Of a DNA stretch of 64,000 nucleotides, positions 36,501 to 45,664 are shown one piece after another. This stretch comes from Fimbriimonadaceae bacterium (lineage in GTDB: Bacteria; Armatimonadota; UBA10988): the NCBI GenBank assembly GCA_020850355.1, contig JADZEX010000067.1:62001-126000 (forward strand), in the 5' to 3' direction. The position numbers and the translations under genes are program-made. Position 1 is the first letter of the stretch. The number at the start of each line of letters is the position of its first letter. The notes under the pieces are model-generated. The model made no database searches. It worked only from the letters and a program-made list of their open reading frames with translations, and had not been told where the DNA came from.

Positions 36501-38858
36501 CGGCACCGCCAGCACCTGCACGGCATCGATGTGCACGTTGCCCCCGGCGCCGGCGACCGTGAAGACCACCGCCGCCGGTTGCGCCGCCTGGAAGCGGCAG
36601 CGACCCAGCGTGCCGAAGCCCTGCGGCCCGCTGGGCGCCTGGGTCTGGTTGACCCGTACACGGCAGGGCTCGGCCGCACCTTCAACGCTGACCAGGGCGG
36701 TCTTGGCGCGGTTCTCGTGGGGCAGCCAGGCGATCCGGATCTCGTAGATGCCGTCGGCGGGCACCCGGAACGCGAAGCGAGCCGCGGCCGCCGGGTCACT
36801 GCTGTACCGGTAGCCGTCGCCGACGAAGCCGGTCAGGTTGCCCGTGTCTCCCCAGTTGCCCTGCAGGGCGGCGTCGAGGTCGTCGATCACGATGCCCGGC
36901 AGCTTGCGGGGGTCCAGGCCAGGCGGCACGATGGGTGGGACCAGCGCGCCGGGCGGCAGCTCCAGCTCGCCCGCCAGGGCGCTCCGCCGTAGCGCGCCAG
37001 GCTGGCCCAGCAGCTCCAGCAGCAGGGGCAGGTGCTGCTGGTAGACGCCCCGCGGGTTGCAGCCGTGGCGGCGGGCGATCCAAGCCGCCTTGCCGACTGC
37101 CTCGCCCATCATGCCGCCGGTGCGCATCACCCGGACCGGGCCGAGGGCTTCCTTGTCGACGCTGATGTCGCGACCGGCCATGAACAGGTTGGCGACGTTG
37201 CGGCTGTAGAGGGCGCGGTAGGGGGCCCAGTAGATGCCCTGGTAGGTGTAGCCGGCGCCGTGGGTGAAGGTCGAGATGAACTCGGTGCCCTCGAAGCCCT
37301 TGGCGTAGGCCGGATGTGGGGTGTGCAAGTCGATGTGCCAGGAGCACGGGAAACAGCCGTCGGGCCATTTGCGGCCGCTGCGGAAGTCGCTGCCGGTCAG
37401 CAGCACGTCGCCCAGCAGGCGGCGCGACTCGCGCTTGCCGGCGATGAAGGCGGCCCAGCCCAGGCGGTGGTTCGGGTACAGCCCATCGATATTCTTGAGC
37501 GTGTCCCAGGCGCCATACATGGCCCGGAAGTTGTTGTCCCGGATCAGCTCCAGGTCGGTGATCATGTCTTTGTCGAAGCCGCTCTCCCAGAACCAGCCAC
37601 CCAGCTCGGTCGGCTTCGCCGGGGGCTGGCCATTGGCGCCCCGGCGGCCGGGGAAGGGCTTGTCCGAGAGGTCGAGCGCCCACGGACAGCGCGGGAAGGG
37701 CGCCGCGGTCTGGCCCTCCTGCACCGCCAGCGAGAGGGCCTCGCGGTCTTTGCACTCGCACTTCAGCACTTGCGACAGGTCGCTGGTGTCGAGGGTGTTC
37801 CAGAGGTTGCTGGCCCCCATCAGGCCCTCGCGTGAAATGGTGTAGTCGGCGCCCGCCAGGAAGCCGACGGTGCCGTCGCCGGTGCAATCGGCGAACAGCG
37901 CGCCGGCGTAACGGGTCCGACGCCCGCTGCGGACGTCGACCGCCACGACTGCCCGGATCCGCCCGCCGCGAACCTCGACGGCGTTGACATGCTGCTCCAG
38001 CAACAACCGGATCCGCGGCTCGGCGCGAACCAGGTCCAGCTTGCGTCCGTCGCCGTAGATGCTGCCGCCACGGGCGTTGCCGTCGCCCGGCGCCTTCGGG
38101 GTCAGCAACTCCTCGACGATGTCGCCGACTCGCTGGTAGGGACGCTGGCGGGTCTTGCCCTCGGGCCACACCCGCACCTCGCTGCTGCCGTTGCCGCCGA
38201 GCACCGGGCGGTCCTGGATCAGCGCCACCTGCAGGCCCTGTCGGGCCGCGGCCAGGGCTGCGCAGGTGCCGGCGATGCCGCCGCCGACGACCACCAGATC
38301 GTAGCTCCCGCCGTCCGCCGGCCGGGCGGGCTCGCCGCGCCAGAGCCGCCGCAAGGTCGCCAGCTCCGGGCCGTCGTGAGGCGGCCGGAAGGCCGGGTCG
38401 CGGGCCAACAGCACGGCGTCGCAGCGGCCCTCGAAGCCGGTCAGGTCGTGCAACGCCAGGGTCTCGCGGCCGACCAGCGTGACCAGCCCGCCGTCCTGCC
38501 AGTGCCAGGCGGCGCCCTCCGTGCCGAAGGTTGTGGACAGCGGCTGTCCGCCGATCAGCACCTGGAAGCGGCCGGGCGCGCCTGGCGCCTGCCACGGCGC
38601 GACCCAGTCGCGGGTGCGAACCCACACGCGGTACTTGGCGACACCGCCGCAATCGACGCTGGTGACGGCGTCACGGACCGGCACGCCCAGCCCGTGGGCC
38701 AGCAGGTAGGGGCTGCCCATCTGGTCCATCGACTGTTGGTCGAGGTCCCAGCCGCCGAGGTCGCTGAAGCCCTCGGCCTCCAGCAGCAGCAGGGCTGCAG
38801 GAGCCGCCAGCAGCGGACCGGCCAGCAGCAACAACGCGGCGCAGGCGAGTCGGTTCAT
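36498..38858 (-). CDS. Secreted FAD-dependent oxidoreductase with C-terminal golvesin-like domain
   Basis: 786 residues from ATG 38858. Signal peptide LACAALLLLAGPLLAAP. Residues about 25-160 are a beta-rich N-terminal domain. VVVGGGIAGTCAALAAARQG (189-208) is the FAD Rossmann loop, with GGNGSSEVRVWPEG after it and FADCTGDG and NLFMAGRDIS further on. The last about 120 residues (NWGDTG...VHIDAVQVL) form a golvesin/CBM-like beta domain. The family is common in polysaccharide-utilising bacteria; the reaction is unproven. Divergent from the UroD-like gene. Confidence 0.85.
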   Translation of the reverse strand: MNRLACAALLLLAGPLLAAPAALLLLEAEGFSDLGGWDLDQQSMDQMGSPYLLAHGLGVPVRDAVTSVDCGGVAKYRVWVRTRDWVAPWQAPGAPGRFQVLIGGQPLSTTFGTEGAAWHWQDGGLVTLVGRETLALHDLTGFEGRCDAVLLARDPAFRPPHDGPELATLRRLWRGEPARPADGGSYDLVVVGGGIAGTCAALAAARQGLQVALIQDRPVLGGNGSSEVRVWPEGKTRQRPYQRVGDIVEELLTPKAPGDGNARGGSIYGDGRKLDLVRAEPRIRLLLEQHVNAVEVRGGRIRAVVAVDVRSGRRTRYAGALFADCTGDGTVGFLAGADYTISREGLMGASNLWNTLDTSDLSQVLKCECKDREALSLAVQEGQTAAPFPRCPWALDLSDKPFPGRRGANGQPPAKPTELGGWFWESGFDKDMITDLELIRDNNFRAMYGAWDTLKNIDGLYPNHRLGWAAFIAGKRESRRLLGDVLLTGSDFRSGRKWPDGCFPCSWHIDLHTPHPAYAKGFEGTEFISTFTHGAGYTYQGIYWAPYRALYSRNVANLFMAGRDISVDKEALGPVRVMRTGGMMGEAVGKAAWIARRHGCNPRGVYQQHLPLLLELLGQPGALRRSALAGELELPPGALVPPIVPPGLDPRKLPGIVIDDLDAALQGNWGDTGNLTGFVGDGYRYSSDPAAAARFAFRVPADGIYEIRIAWLPHENRAKTALVSVEGAAEPCRVRVNQTQAPSGPQGFGTLGRCRFQAAQPAAVVFTVAGAGGNVHIDAVQVLAVP

Positions 38859-38936
38859 GCCGCTGCATTCGCGCGGCGGCGACCGCCTCCTGCCGCTGGC
38901 CAGAGCCTTGCAGACGCCGCAGGCCAGGAGTCGCCG

Positions 38937-40016
38937 ATGGGTGGCCTGGACTACCGACCGGATTGGCTGGCGGCACGCGAGCGGCTGACGACCTGGTGGA
39001 ACGGCGGCAGCCTCGGGCGGGCGGTGCTGCTGATGACCGCCCGGCGCGCCGCGCCGCCCAGCGATCTGACGCCCCGCCCGGCGCCCGCCGGCTGGCTGGG
39101 GCGCTACTCGATGGCTGACCCGGACTACAGCATCCACCTGGCGCGGTGGGTGCCGGCGACCCAGGAGTATTTCGGCGAGGCCTGCCCGAACTGGGCCACC
39201 GGCGACCTGGCGCCGGGCTGCGTGGCCCTCTACCTGGGCTGCCGGGGTGTCGAGATGCAGGACACCACCTGGCTGGAGCCCTGCCTGGAGAGCCCCGCTG
39301 GGGCGCGGTTCGAGCTGGACCCGACCAACCGCTACTGGCGTTGGACCTGCGACCAGATCGCCGCGGTCGCGCCGCTGGCGCGGGGGCGCTTCCTGCAGGC
39401 CTTCCCCGATCTGATTGAGGGCCTCGACGTGCTGGCGGCGTTGCGCGGCACCGACCATCTGCTGCTCGACCTGCTCGACCGTCCCGAGTGGGTCGCCGCC
39501 AGCCTGGCCCGCCTGACCGACCTCTACTTCGCCTACTACGACCGCGTCTACGAGGCCATCCGCGACGAGGTTGGCGGCAGTCACTTCTGGGCCTGGGCGC
39601 CGGGCCGGCTGGCGAAGCTGCAGTGCGACTTCTCGGCAATGATTTCGCCGCAGCAGTTCCGCGACCTGATGCTGCCGGTGTTGACCGACATGACCGCGCG
39701 CCTGGGCTACAGCATGTACCACCTGGACGGCCTGGCCGCCGCGCGCGCCCACCTCGACGCGTTGTTGGAGTTGCCACGGCTGCAGATGGTGCAGTGGACC
39801 GCTGGCGCCGGCCATCCCGGCACCGGTGATCCCTGCTGGTTCCCGCTGTACCACCGCATCCTGGACGCCGGCAAGAAGATCAACCTCTGGGCGCAGTTCG
39901 ACCAGTTGCCCGCCCTGCGGCGCGAGTTCGGCGCCCAGAGCGAGCAACTGCTGATCAACCTGGGCGTCGCCGACGCGGCGCAGGCGGCGCAGGCGATCCG
40001 GCTGATGGAGGGCTAA
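38937..40016 (+). CDS. UroD-like/methyltransferase-fold protein
   Basis: 359 residues from ATG 38937 with AGGAG 6 bases upstream. A TIM-barrel protein related to the UroD/MtaA superfamily: AFPDLIEGLDVLAALRG, FWAWAPGRLAKLQCDFSAMISPQQF and SMYHLDGLAAARAHLDALLELP match the C-terminal barrel region of glycan-cluster UroD-like proteins. No heme-pathway arginine set. Shares the divergent gap with the FAD oxidoreductase. Function unknown; second member in the window. Confidence 0.7.
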   Translation: MGGLDYRPDWLAARERLTTWWNGGSLGRAVLLMTARRAAPPSDLTPRPAPAGWLGRYSMADPDYSIHLARWVPATQEYFGEACPNWATGDLAPGCVALYLGCRGVEMQDTTWLEPCLESPAGARFELDPTNRYWRWTCDQIAAVAPLARGRFLQAFPDLIEGLDVLAALRGTDHLLLDLLDRPEWVAASLARLTDLYFAYYDRVYEAIRDEVGGSHFWAWAPGRLAKLQCDFSAMISPQQFRDLMLPVLTDMTARLGYSMYHLDGLAAARAHLDALLELPRLQMVQWTAGAGHPGTGDPCWFPLYHRILDAGKKINLWAQFDQLPALRREFGAQSEQLLINLGVADAAQAAQAIRLMEG

Positions 40017-40023
40017 CGCGCGC

Positions 40024-40893
40024 TCAGGCGCCCTGCGTGCGAAGCACCTCAAACGCGCGGGGCAACTGGTCGAGGCTCCACTTGCCTTCGATGCTCATGC
40101 GGCCGCGGTAGCCGGCGGTGCGGAGCGCCTTCAGGAACGGTCCCAGGTCGTCACCCGCCACGCCCGGCGCGGTACGGTTGGCCTTCTCGGCGACGTGGGT
40201 GTGGGCCAACAGCGGCGCCACCGTCGCCAGGTCGTCGGCGGTCTCGCCGTTCTGCAGCATGTGATAGAGGTCGGCCAACAGGCGGATGTTGGGGTGCGCG
40301 ACGGCCGTTGCAATGGCTGCGCCCTCCCGCACGGTGTTGACGTAGTTGCACTCCTGCCGACGCAACGGCTCGATCACCACGGTCACCCCGTGCGGTGCTG
40401 CCAGCGGGCCCATCTGCTTCAGCAGCGCGACAAACTGCTGGTCGGCAGCCTCTTTGGCAAAGCCCTCGGGCAGCTTGCGGGCGCCGCCGCTGCCGAACAC
40501 GATCACCTGCACGCCAACCTGGGCGGCCCGCGCGAAGGCGACCGCGGCGTACTTCAGGATGTCGTCCGGCCGGGCCTCGGGCCCCGTCACGCGCAGGCTG
40601 CCCGGCAGGAAGCCGTTGCAGGCCGCGACTGGCAACGGGCAGGCCTGGGCCGCGGCCAACAGCGGTGCGAAGACCTCGTCTGGTTTGTCAGGGACCAGCA
40701 GCCGCTGCACGCCGTCCTCGACGTAGGCCGCCCCGGCCGCCTGTAGCGCCGCGCCCTGGCCGCAGCCGGCGCAGACGCCCAACCGGGCCGGAAACAGCGG
40801 CGGCTCGGCGGCAGCGCGGCCGCGCCCCGCCGCCAACGCCAGCCCACCCAGGCTGGCCATGAAAGTGCGTCGTTCCACGGGACTCTCTCCCAT
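40024..40893 (-). CDS. Tat-exported hydroxypyruvate-isomerase-like TIM-barrel protein
   Basis: 289 residues from ATG 40893 (GAGG upstream). N-terminal ERRTFMASLGGLALAAG is a twin-arginine-type signal. The barrel has VIEPLRRQECNYVNT, LLADLYHMLQNGE, AHTHVAEKANR and MSIEGKW, giving the Glu/Asp/His metal set of the Hyi/xylose-isomerase-like family. It isomerises or epimerises a sugar, probably the product of the adjacent Gfo/Idh enzyme (5-base gap). Confidence 0.85.
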   Translation of the reverse strand: MGESPVERRTFMASLGGLALAAGRGRAAAEPPLFPARLGVCAGCGQGAALQAAGAAYVEDGVQRLLVPDKPDEVFAPLLAAAQACPLPVAACNGFLPGSLRVTGPEARPDDILKYAAVAFARAAQVGVQVIVFGSGGARKLPEGFAKEAADQQFVALLKQMGPLAAPHGVTVVIEPLRRQECNYVNTVREGAAIATAVAHPNIRLLADLYHMLQNGETADDLATVAPLLAHTHVAEKANRTAPGVAGDDLGPFLKALRTAGYRGRMSIEGKWSLDQLPRAFEVLRTQGA

Positions 40894-40898
40894 CGGCC

Positions 40899-42350
40899 TC
40901 AAGCCAGTTGCGGCACCGTGAACGGTGCCCGGTCCTGGCGGTGCAAGAGGGCATTGGCCTCGGCCGCCAGCACGGGGCCGGTGAACCGCTCGCTGGTTGG
41001 ATCGAAGGTCAGCAGCGGCCCGCTGGTCCAAGGGGTCTGCGCCAGGTCGACCTTCCAGGCGGCGAGCTGGTCGCTGAAGCGGGCGACGGCGTCGACCGCC
41101 GCGGGGTTCGCGGACAGCCGTTCCTGGAGCGCGCCGGGGCTGAGCTGCTGCCCCAGCCGGTACGAGATGTTGGCCAAGTGCGCCACAGCGCTGGAGACAT
41201 GTGATCGCGGGTACGGCGCCCGCAGGTCGGCGATCTTTCGAGAGCGGCAGGCGTCGATCCAGTTGGCGACATGGCTGGCGCCACCGTCGCCGGGGAACTT
41301 GCGCAAGGTCTGGCCGGCCTGGTCGTAGACCGTCCCGCCGCCGCGCCCGCCGACGAAGTAGCCACCCTCGCAGTGCAGCACGACGCAGACGCGGCCGCCC
41401 TTGTAGTTGGGCATGCTCTTCTTGTCGGGCGCGTCCCACAGGTTGCGGACCTCGAACAGCGCCGGGGTGCCGCCGAAGTCGAACAGCGCGACCTGCATGT
41501 TCGGCGTCTCGCCGGCGTCGCCCCAGCCGAACCGGCCGCCGAAGCTGCTGACGCTGCGCGGCAGGCCCGGGTCGCCCAGGACCCAGCAGATCAGATCGGT
41601 CTCATGCGGTCCCTGGTTGCCGATATCGCCGTTGCCGGTGTTCCAGACCCAGTGCCAATCGTAGTGGAACCGCGAGCGGTGGATCGGCAGGTCGGCCGCC
41701 GGCCCCAGCCAGAGGTTGTAGTCGACCTCGGCCGGTGGCGCCAAGGGCGTGTCGCGCTTGCCGATGCCGGTGCGGTCGCGGTAGCAGAGCCCGCGGGCGA
41801 GGATCAGCTTGCCAAGTTGGCCGCTCTTGAACCACTCGACGAACTCGCGCATCCCCTTGTCGCTGCGGTTCTGGGTGCCGGCCTGTACCACCCGTTGGTG
41901 CCGCGCGGCCGCGGCCACCGCCTGCCGACCTTCCCAGACGGTGTGCGAGGCCGGTTTCTCGACATAGACGTCTTTGCCGGCCTGGCAGGCGTGAATCGTC
42001 TGCAGGGCGTGCCAGTGGTTCGGCGTGGCGATGTAGACGGCGTCGATGTCGTCACGGTCGAGCAGTTGCCGGTAATCGATCGCCGTCAGCGGCTTCTCGC
42101 CACCGGTCGCCTTGGCCAGTTCGTCGGCCCGCCGGGCGACGACTCCGCGGTCGGCATCGCAGAGCGCGACGACGCGCACTCCCGCGACTTTGGCGATGTC
42201 CTTCATCATCCCACCGCCGCGGCCTCCGCAGCCGAGCACGGCGATGCGCACGTCGTCGTTGGCGCCCAGGACACGCCCCGGCGGCAGCGTCGCGGCGACC
42301 ACGCCGGCGGCGGCGCCAGTCAGGAAGGTGCGGCGAGTCACGGCCGGCAT
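40899..42350 (-). CDS. Tat-exported Gfo/Idh/MocA-family oxidoreductase
   Basis: 483 residues from ATG 42350 (GGGAG upstream). Tat signal TRRTFLTGAAAGVVAAT; RIAVLGCGGRGGGMM is the NAD loop; ATPNHWHALQTI and VYVEKPASH follow; QGPHETDLICW holds the catalytic-region His. Long C-terminal extension as in planctomycete-type exported members. Likely oxidises a sugar outside the cytoplasmic membrane. A stem-loop at 42368-42401 precedes it. Confidence 0.88.
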   Translation of the reverse strand: MPAVTRRTFLTGAAAGVVAATLPPGRVLGANDDVRIAVLGCGGRGGGMMKDIAKVAGVRVVALCDADRGVVARRADELAKATGGEKPLTAIDYRQLLDRDDIDAVYIATPNHWHALQTIHACQAGKDVYVEKPASHTVWEGRQAVAAAARHQRVVQAGTQNRSDKGMREFVEWFKSGQLGKLILARGLCYRDRTGIGKRDTPLAPPAEVDYNLWLGPAADLPIHRSRFHYDWHWVWNTGNGDIGNQGPHETDLICWVLGDPGLPRSVSSFGGRFGWGDAGETPNMQVALFDFGGTPALFEVRNLWDAPDKKSMPNYKGGRVCVVLHCEGGYFVGGRGGGTVYDQAGQTLRKFPGDGGASHVANWIDACRSRKIADLRAPYPRSHVSSAVAHLANISYRLGQQLSPGALQERLSANPAAVDAVARFSDQLAAWKVDLAQTPWTSGPLLTFDPTSERFTGPVLAAEANALLHRQDRAPFTVPQLA

Positions 42351-42367
42351 CGCAGTCTCCCAAACGC

Positions 42368-42401
42368 GGCGAAGGCGCCCCGTTGCCGGGACGCCTTCGC
42401 C
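42368..42401 (-). terminator. Perfect 10-bp stem-loop between lipoprotein and Gfo/Idh genes
   Basis: GGCGAAGGCG/CGCCTTCGCC arms around a 14-base loop, in the 76-base gap after the lipoprotein stop (42427). The run after it has only three Ts, so it may be a weak terminator of the lipoprotein transcript or an attenuator for the downstream gene. Confidence 0.45.
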
Positions 42402-42426
42402 AGCACTGCGGTGGATCCTGCTGCGA

Positions 42427-44022
42427 TCAGCGTCGTCGCAAGACCCCAACCGGCTCCGGCCGCGGCTGATCGGACGGCGTCCAGGGCTGCAGGGTCAGTT
42501 CGACCCCCGTCAGGCCGCCCGCCGCGACGGTCACGTCGACCGAGCCGTACTCGTAGCCATCGGCCCAGGCGTTGATGTTGAGGTAGCCGGCTTCGACCTC
42601 CAGGCTGAAGTGCCCGTTGGCATCGGTCACGGCGACTCCCGGTGGGACCTCGCCGGTCGGCCGGTACGGCGAGGCATCGAGGCCCGCCACGTTGCCCCCA
42701 CCAACCGAGCCGCCACCGCCACCTGCACCGCCGGGTCCGCCGCCCTCGTAGACCGGGGGCTCGACGACGTAACCCCAGGCCGTGACCCAGGCGTTGGCCA
42801 ACGGCACCGCGGCGCCGCCACCTTCCGGCGTGCCGAAGACCGTGCCGCTGACGGTGGTCAGGATGTACTGCAGCGTGGCATTGGCCGTCAGCGTCTGCCG
42901 CGTGGTCAAGGTCACGTCGCGGCTGATGGTCGCATAGCCCCACCGCATGTAGGTCAGGGTGTACTCGCCGGGCGGCACATTCTGCAGGCTGAAGTTGCCC
43001 TGCTCGTCGGTGAAGCCCTCGCGGCAGTACCAGATCGGTGGCACGTACCAGCAGTCATCGTTCGGGCCAATCACGTCCGGCCCGCCCGGAGGCGCGTTGC
43101 CCACGGTGCCGTCGGGGTAGACGACCCCGTCATACTCGTTGGGCCCGCCGTTTCCCCCACCTTCACCACCAGCGCCGCCGCCTCCGTTCTGGCGGCTGCG
43201 CGCGCCGGCCAGGGGCAGCGGACCGCCGTCGCGCGGCCAGAGGGCGACCCGGACCATCGACAGCGGGACGGTCTGGCCGTCTTCGACGACCGTCACCTGG
43301 CCGCTGACCGTGGCGTTGTTGGGATCGATGTAGACCAACTCGAGGTCTACCGGCGACGTCCGGCCTGGTTCGACCCAGGTGCCGTTGTAGCCGGTCTCGT
43401 AGCTCTCGGCGGTCACTTCGATGGTGTACATGCCCGGCGTCACCGCGCCGAAGCGGAAGGAGCCATCGGCCTCGCTCTCGGCGACGCGCACCGGCGGCCG
43501 CTCGTCGGCGTTGTCGTCCTGGCGACTGCGCCCGCCACCGGAGTTGGCCACGCCGTCGGCGATCCCGGGGCGAGTTTCGTCTTCGTAGGTGTACAGCAGC
43601 GGGATCGGCCGCGCCAGGATGCGGGCGCCGGCGACCGGCCGCAGGCCACTCTCGGTGCGGCTGGTGATCAAGCCGGTGATCTGCCCGGTGGCCTCCAGGT
43701 CAAGCGGCGGCAGGGGCGTGTTCTCGCCCGGCAGCACGCGGATCATCGCCGCGCCGCCCTGACCGCCGCCACCCTCGACCGAAATCGTGTATTCACCCGG
43801 CTCGACGTTGGGCACCGTGAAGCTGCCGTCCGGGCCGCAGGTGACCACATGGTCCGAGCCTTCCAGCCGGACCGTCGCCCCCGCCGCCGCGGGCCCCAGG
43901 TTGCCGCTGACTGTCCCCCGCGTGTTGTCTGGGGTGCCCCCCCCACCACCACTGCCCGACCCGCACGCCGTCAGCGCTATCAGCGCCGTCGCCGCCAGCC
44001 AAGGCCGCCATCGTTTCGACAT
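42427..44022 (-). CDS. Lipoprotein with repeated carboxypeptidase-regulatory-like domains
   Basis: 531 residues from ATG 44022 with AGGAGG 7 bases upstream. Lipobox ALTAC with Cys20. At least four prealbumin-like units are seen: DGSFTVPNVEPGEYTISV, DGSFRFGAVTPGMYTIEV, QGNFSLQNVPPGEYTLTY and NGHFSLEVEAGYL. Glycine-rich loops (GGGGAGGEGGG and a second) interrupt them. Surface-exposed adhesive or structural role inferred; no enzyme motif. Overall design resembles the lipoprotein at 253-1878. Confidence 0.82.
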   Translation of the reverse strand: MSKRWRPWLAATALIALTACGSGSGGGGGTPDNTRGTVSGNLGPAAAGATVRLEGSDHVVTCGPDGSFTVPNVEPGEYTISVEGGGGQGGAAMIRVLPGENTPLPPLDLEATGQITGLITSRTESGLRPVAGARILARPIPLLYTYEDETRPGIADGVANSGGGRSRQDDNADERPPVRVAESEADGSFRFGAVTPGMYTIEVTAESYETGYNGTWVEPGRTSPVDLELVYIDPNNATVSGQVTVVEDGQTVPLSMVRVALWPRDGGPLPLAGARSRQNGGGGAGGEGGGNGGPNEYDGVVYPDGTVGNAPPGGPDVIGPNDDCWYVPPIWYCREGFTDEQGNFSLQNVPPGEYTLTYMRWGYATISRDVTLTTRQTLTANATLQYILTTVSGTVFGTPEGGGAAVPLANAWVTAWGYVVEPPVYEGGGPGGAGGGGGSVGGGNVAGLDASPYRPTGEVPPGVAVTDANGHFSLEVEAGYLNINAWADGYEYGSVDVTVAAGGLTGVELTLQPWTPSDQPRPEPVGVLRRR

Positions 44023-44106
44023 GCTGCGCCTCCTCACCACTGTGGGCTCCAACGGCGCCCGGCAGGTTGTTCTTCACCAGTCTGCCGAATCGGCCGGCCC
44101 AACGCA

Positions 44107-44134
44107 ACACACCCGACCGCGAGGCCGGGTGTGT
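44107..44134. promoter_or_regulatory. 9-bp stem-loop in a divergent gap
   Basis: ACACACCCG/CGGGTGTGT around a 10-base loop, in the 240-base gap between the divergent lipoprotein and sulfatase genes. Could be a 5' leader structure on either transcript or an operator-like inverted repeat. Nothing else is recognisable in this gap. Confidence 0.35.
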
Positions 44135-44262
44135 GGCAGTTCCCTCTCCAAAGTTGACTGCTGGCTCCACGATGCGACCGCGGGTGGAATCTGTCAGGGA
44201 CCACTTCGGCGGCTCGGCAGGAGCCGTGCCGACCGCCGGGAAAACAGCTCCCGGAGCCGGTG

Positions 44263-45627
44263 ATGGGTGCTGCGACGCGGCCGAACGTGATTCTGATCAT
44301 GACCGACGATCAGGGCTACGGCGACCTTTCGTGCCTGGGTGCCAGCGATCTGCAGACGCCGCATCTCGACGCCCTCGCCGCTGGTGGGGCGCGCTGCACG
44401 CAGTGGTACTCCAACTCCCCGGTCTGCTCGCCCTCGCGCGCCGCGTTGCTGACCGGGCGCTACCCGGTGCGGGCCGGAGTCCGGTCGATCCTGGCCGGCC
44501 ATCGCCAGGCCACCGGACTCGACGAGTCCACCCCGACGCTGGCCACCGCCCTGCGGGCAGAGGGTTACCGCACGGCGCAGGTCGGCAAGTGGCACCTCGG
44601 CGTGGCCCCCGAGTCGCGGCCCGACCGCTGCGGCTTCGACTCCTGGTTCGGCTTCCTGGCCGGCTGCATCGACTACTACTCGCACATCTTCTACTGGGGC
44701 GTCGGCGGCGGGCAGAACCCGGTCCACGATCTCTGGGACAACGGCCAGGAAGTCTGGCGCAACGGCGAGTACTTCACCGACCTGGTGACGCAGCGGGCGG
44801 TGGCGTCGATCGAGCAGTTCGCCCGCACGCCGGAGCAGCCGTTCTTCCTGTACCTCGGCTACAACGCCCCGCACTACCCGATGCACGCGCCACCGGAGTA
44901 CCTGGACCGCTTCCCCGGCTTGCCGTGGGACCGCCAGATCATGGCCGCGATGCTGAGCAGCGTCGACGACGGCGTCGGCGCGGTGGTCGCGGCGTTGCAG
45001 CGGGCCGGGCTGCGCGACGACACGTTGATCTTCTTTCAGTCCGACAACGGCCCCTCGCGGGAGAGCCGCAACTGGCTGGACGGCACGCCCGACCCCTACT
45101 ACGGCGGCACCGCGGGCGGGCTCAAAGGGCACAAGTTCAGCCTCTACGACGGCGGGATCAAGATGCCGGCGATCCTCAACTGGCCGGCGCAGGTCCCCGC
45201 CGGCCAGGTGATCGACGAGGTCGGCGTGGCGATGGACATCTTCCCAACCATCCTGCGGGCCTGCGGCGGCGATCCGTCGCGGTACGACCTCGATGGGCTC
45301 GATGTGCTGCCAGTCTTCACGTCGCAGGCGGCCTCGCCGCATGAGCTGATCGGCTGGGAGCAGGGCCACCAGACCGCGCTGCGGCACGGGCCCTGGAAGC
45401 TCGTGCTGGACGGCCAAATCGTTGAAGGCGTCTGCCCGGAGGACGCCGTCCATCTCAGTGACCTGCGCGTCGATCCAGGTGAGCAGGTCAACCTGGCAGC
45501 TCAGCAGCCGGCGCTCTGTGAGCAGTTGGTGGGCTGGGCGCGGAACTGGCGAGCCGACCTCGACCGTCAATGGGAAGAGCGCCAGACAGCGCCGGGTCGA
45601 CTGACCAGCCACGCTGGCGCCGGCTAG
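44263..45627 (+). CDS. Sulfatase, type I (formylglycine-dependent)
   Basis: 454 residues; ATG 44263 has GGAG 6 bases upstream, better spaced than the GTG just before it. PNVILIMTDDQGYGDL gives metal ligands Asp15/Asp16; Cys55 in CSPSR is the formylglycine site; GKWHLG and FFQSDNGPSRESRN complete the centre. Belongs to the arylsulfatase A-like S1 family. No signal peptide. Likely acts on a sulfated sugar, with the following Gfo/Idh genes. Confidence 0.92.
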   Translation: MGAATRPNVILIMTDDQGYGDLSCLGASDLQTPHLDALAAGGARCTQWYSNSPVCSPSRAALLTGRYPVRAGVRSILAGHRQATGLDESTPTLATALRAEGYRTAQVGKWHLGVAPESRPDRCGFDSWFGFLAGCIDYYSHIFYWGVGGGQNPVHDLWDNGQEVWRNGEYFTDLVTQRAVASIEQFARTPEQPFFLYLGYNAPHYPMHAPPEYLDRFPGLPWDRQIMAAMLSSVDDGVGAVVAALQRAGLRDDTLIFFQSDNGPSRESRNWLDGTPDPYYGGTAGGLKGHKFSLYDGGIKMPAILNWPAQVPAGQVIDEVGVAMDIFPTILRACGGDPSRYDLDGLDVLPVFTSQAASPHELIGWEQGHQTALRHGPWKLVLDGQIVEGVCPEDAVHLSDLRVDPGEQVNLAAQQPALCEQLVGWARNWRADLDRQWEERQTAPGRLTSHAGAG

Positions 45628-45664
45628 GGCAGACCGTCCGAACAGACGCATTCAGGAATCAGGC

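Noticed and set aside
36236-36799. Whole minus-strand frame as an intact gene
   Set aside because: Its upstream part is shadow of the FAD oxidoreductase; only the part below 36500 is FG-GAP-like, so it is called a pseudogene fragment.
40894-41439. Upstream frame of the TIM-barrel gene as a longer protein
   Set aside because: It lies over the real Gfo/Idh gene in another frame and lacks any motif; the Tat-type start at 40893 explains the gene.
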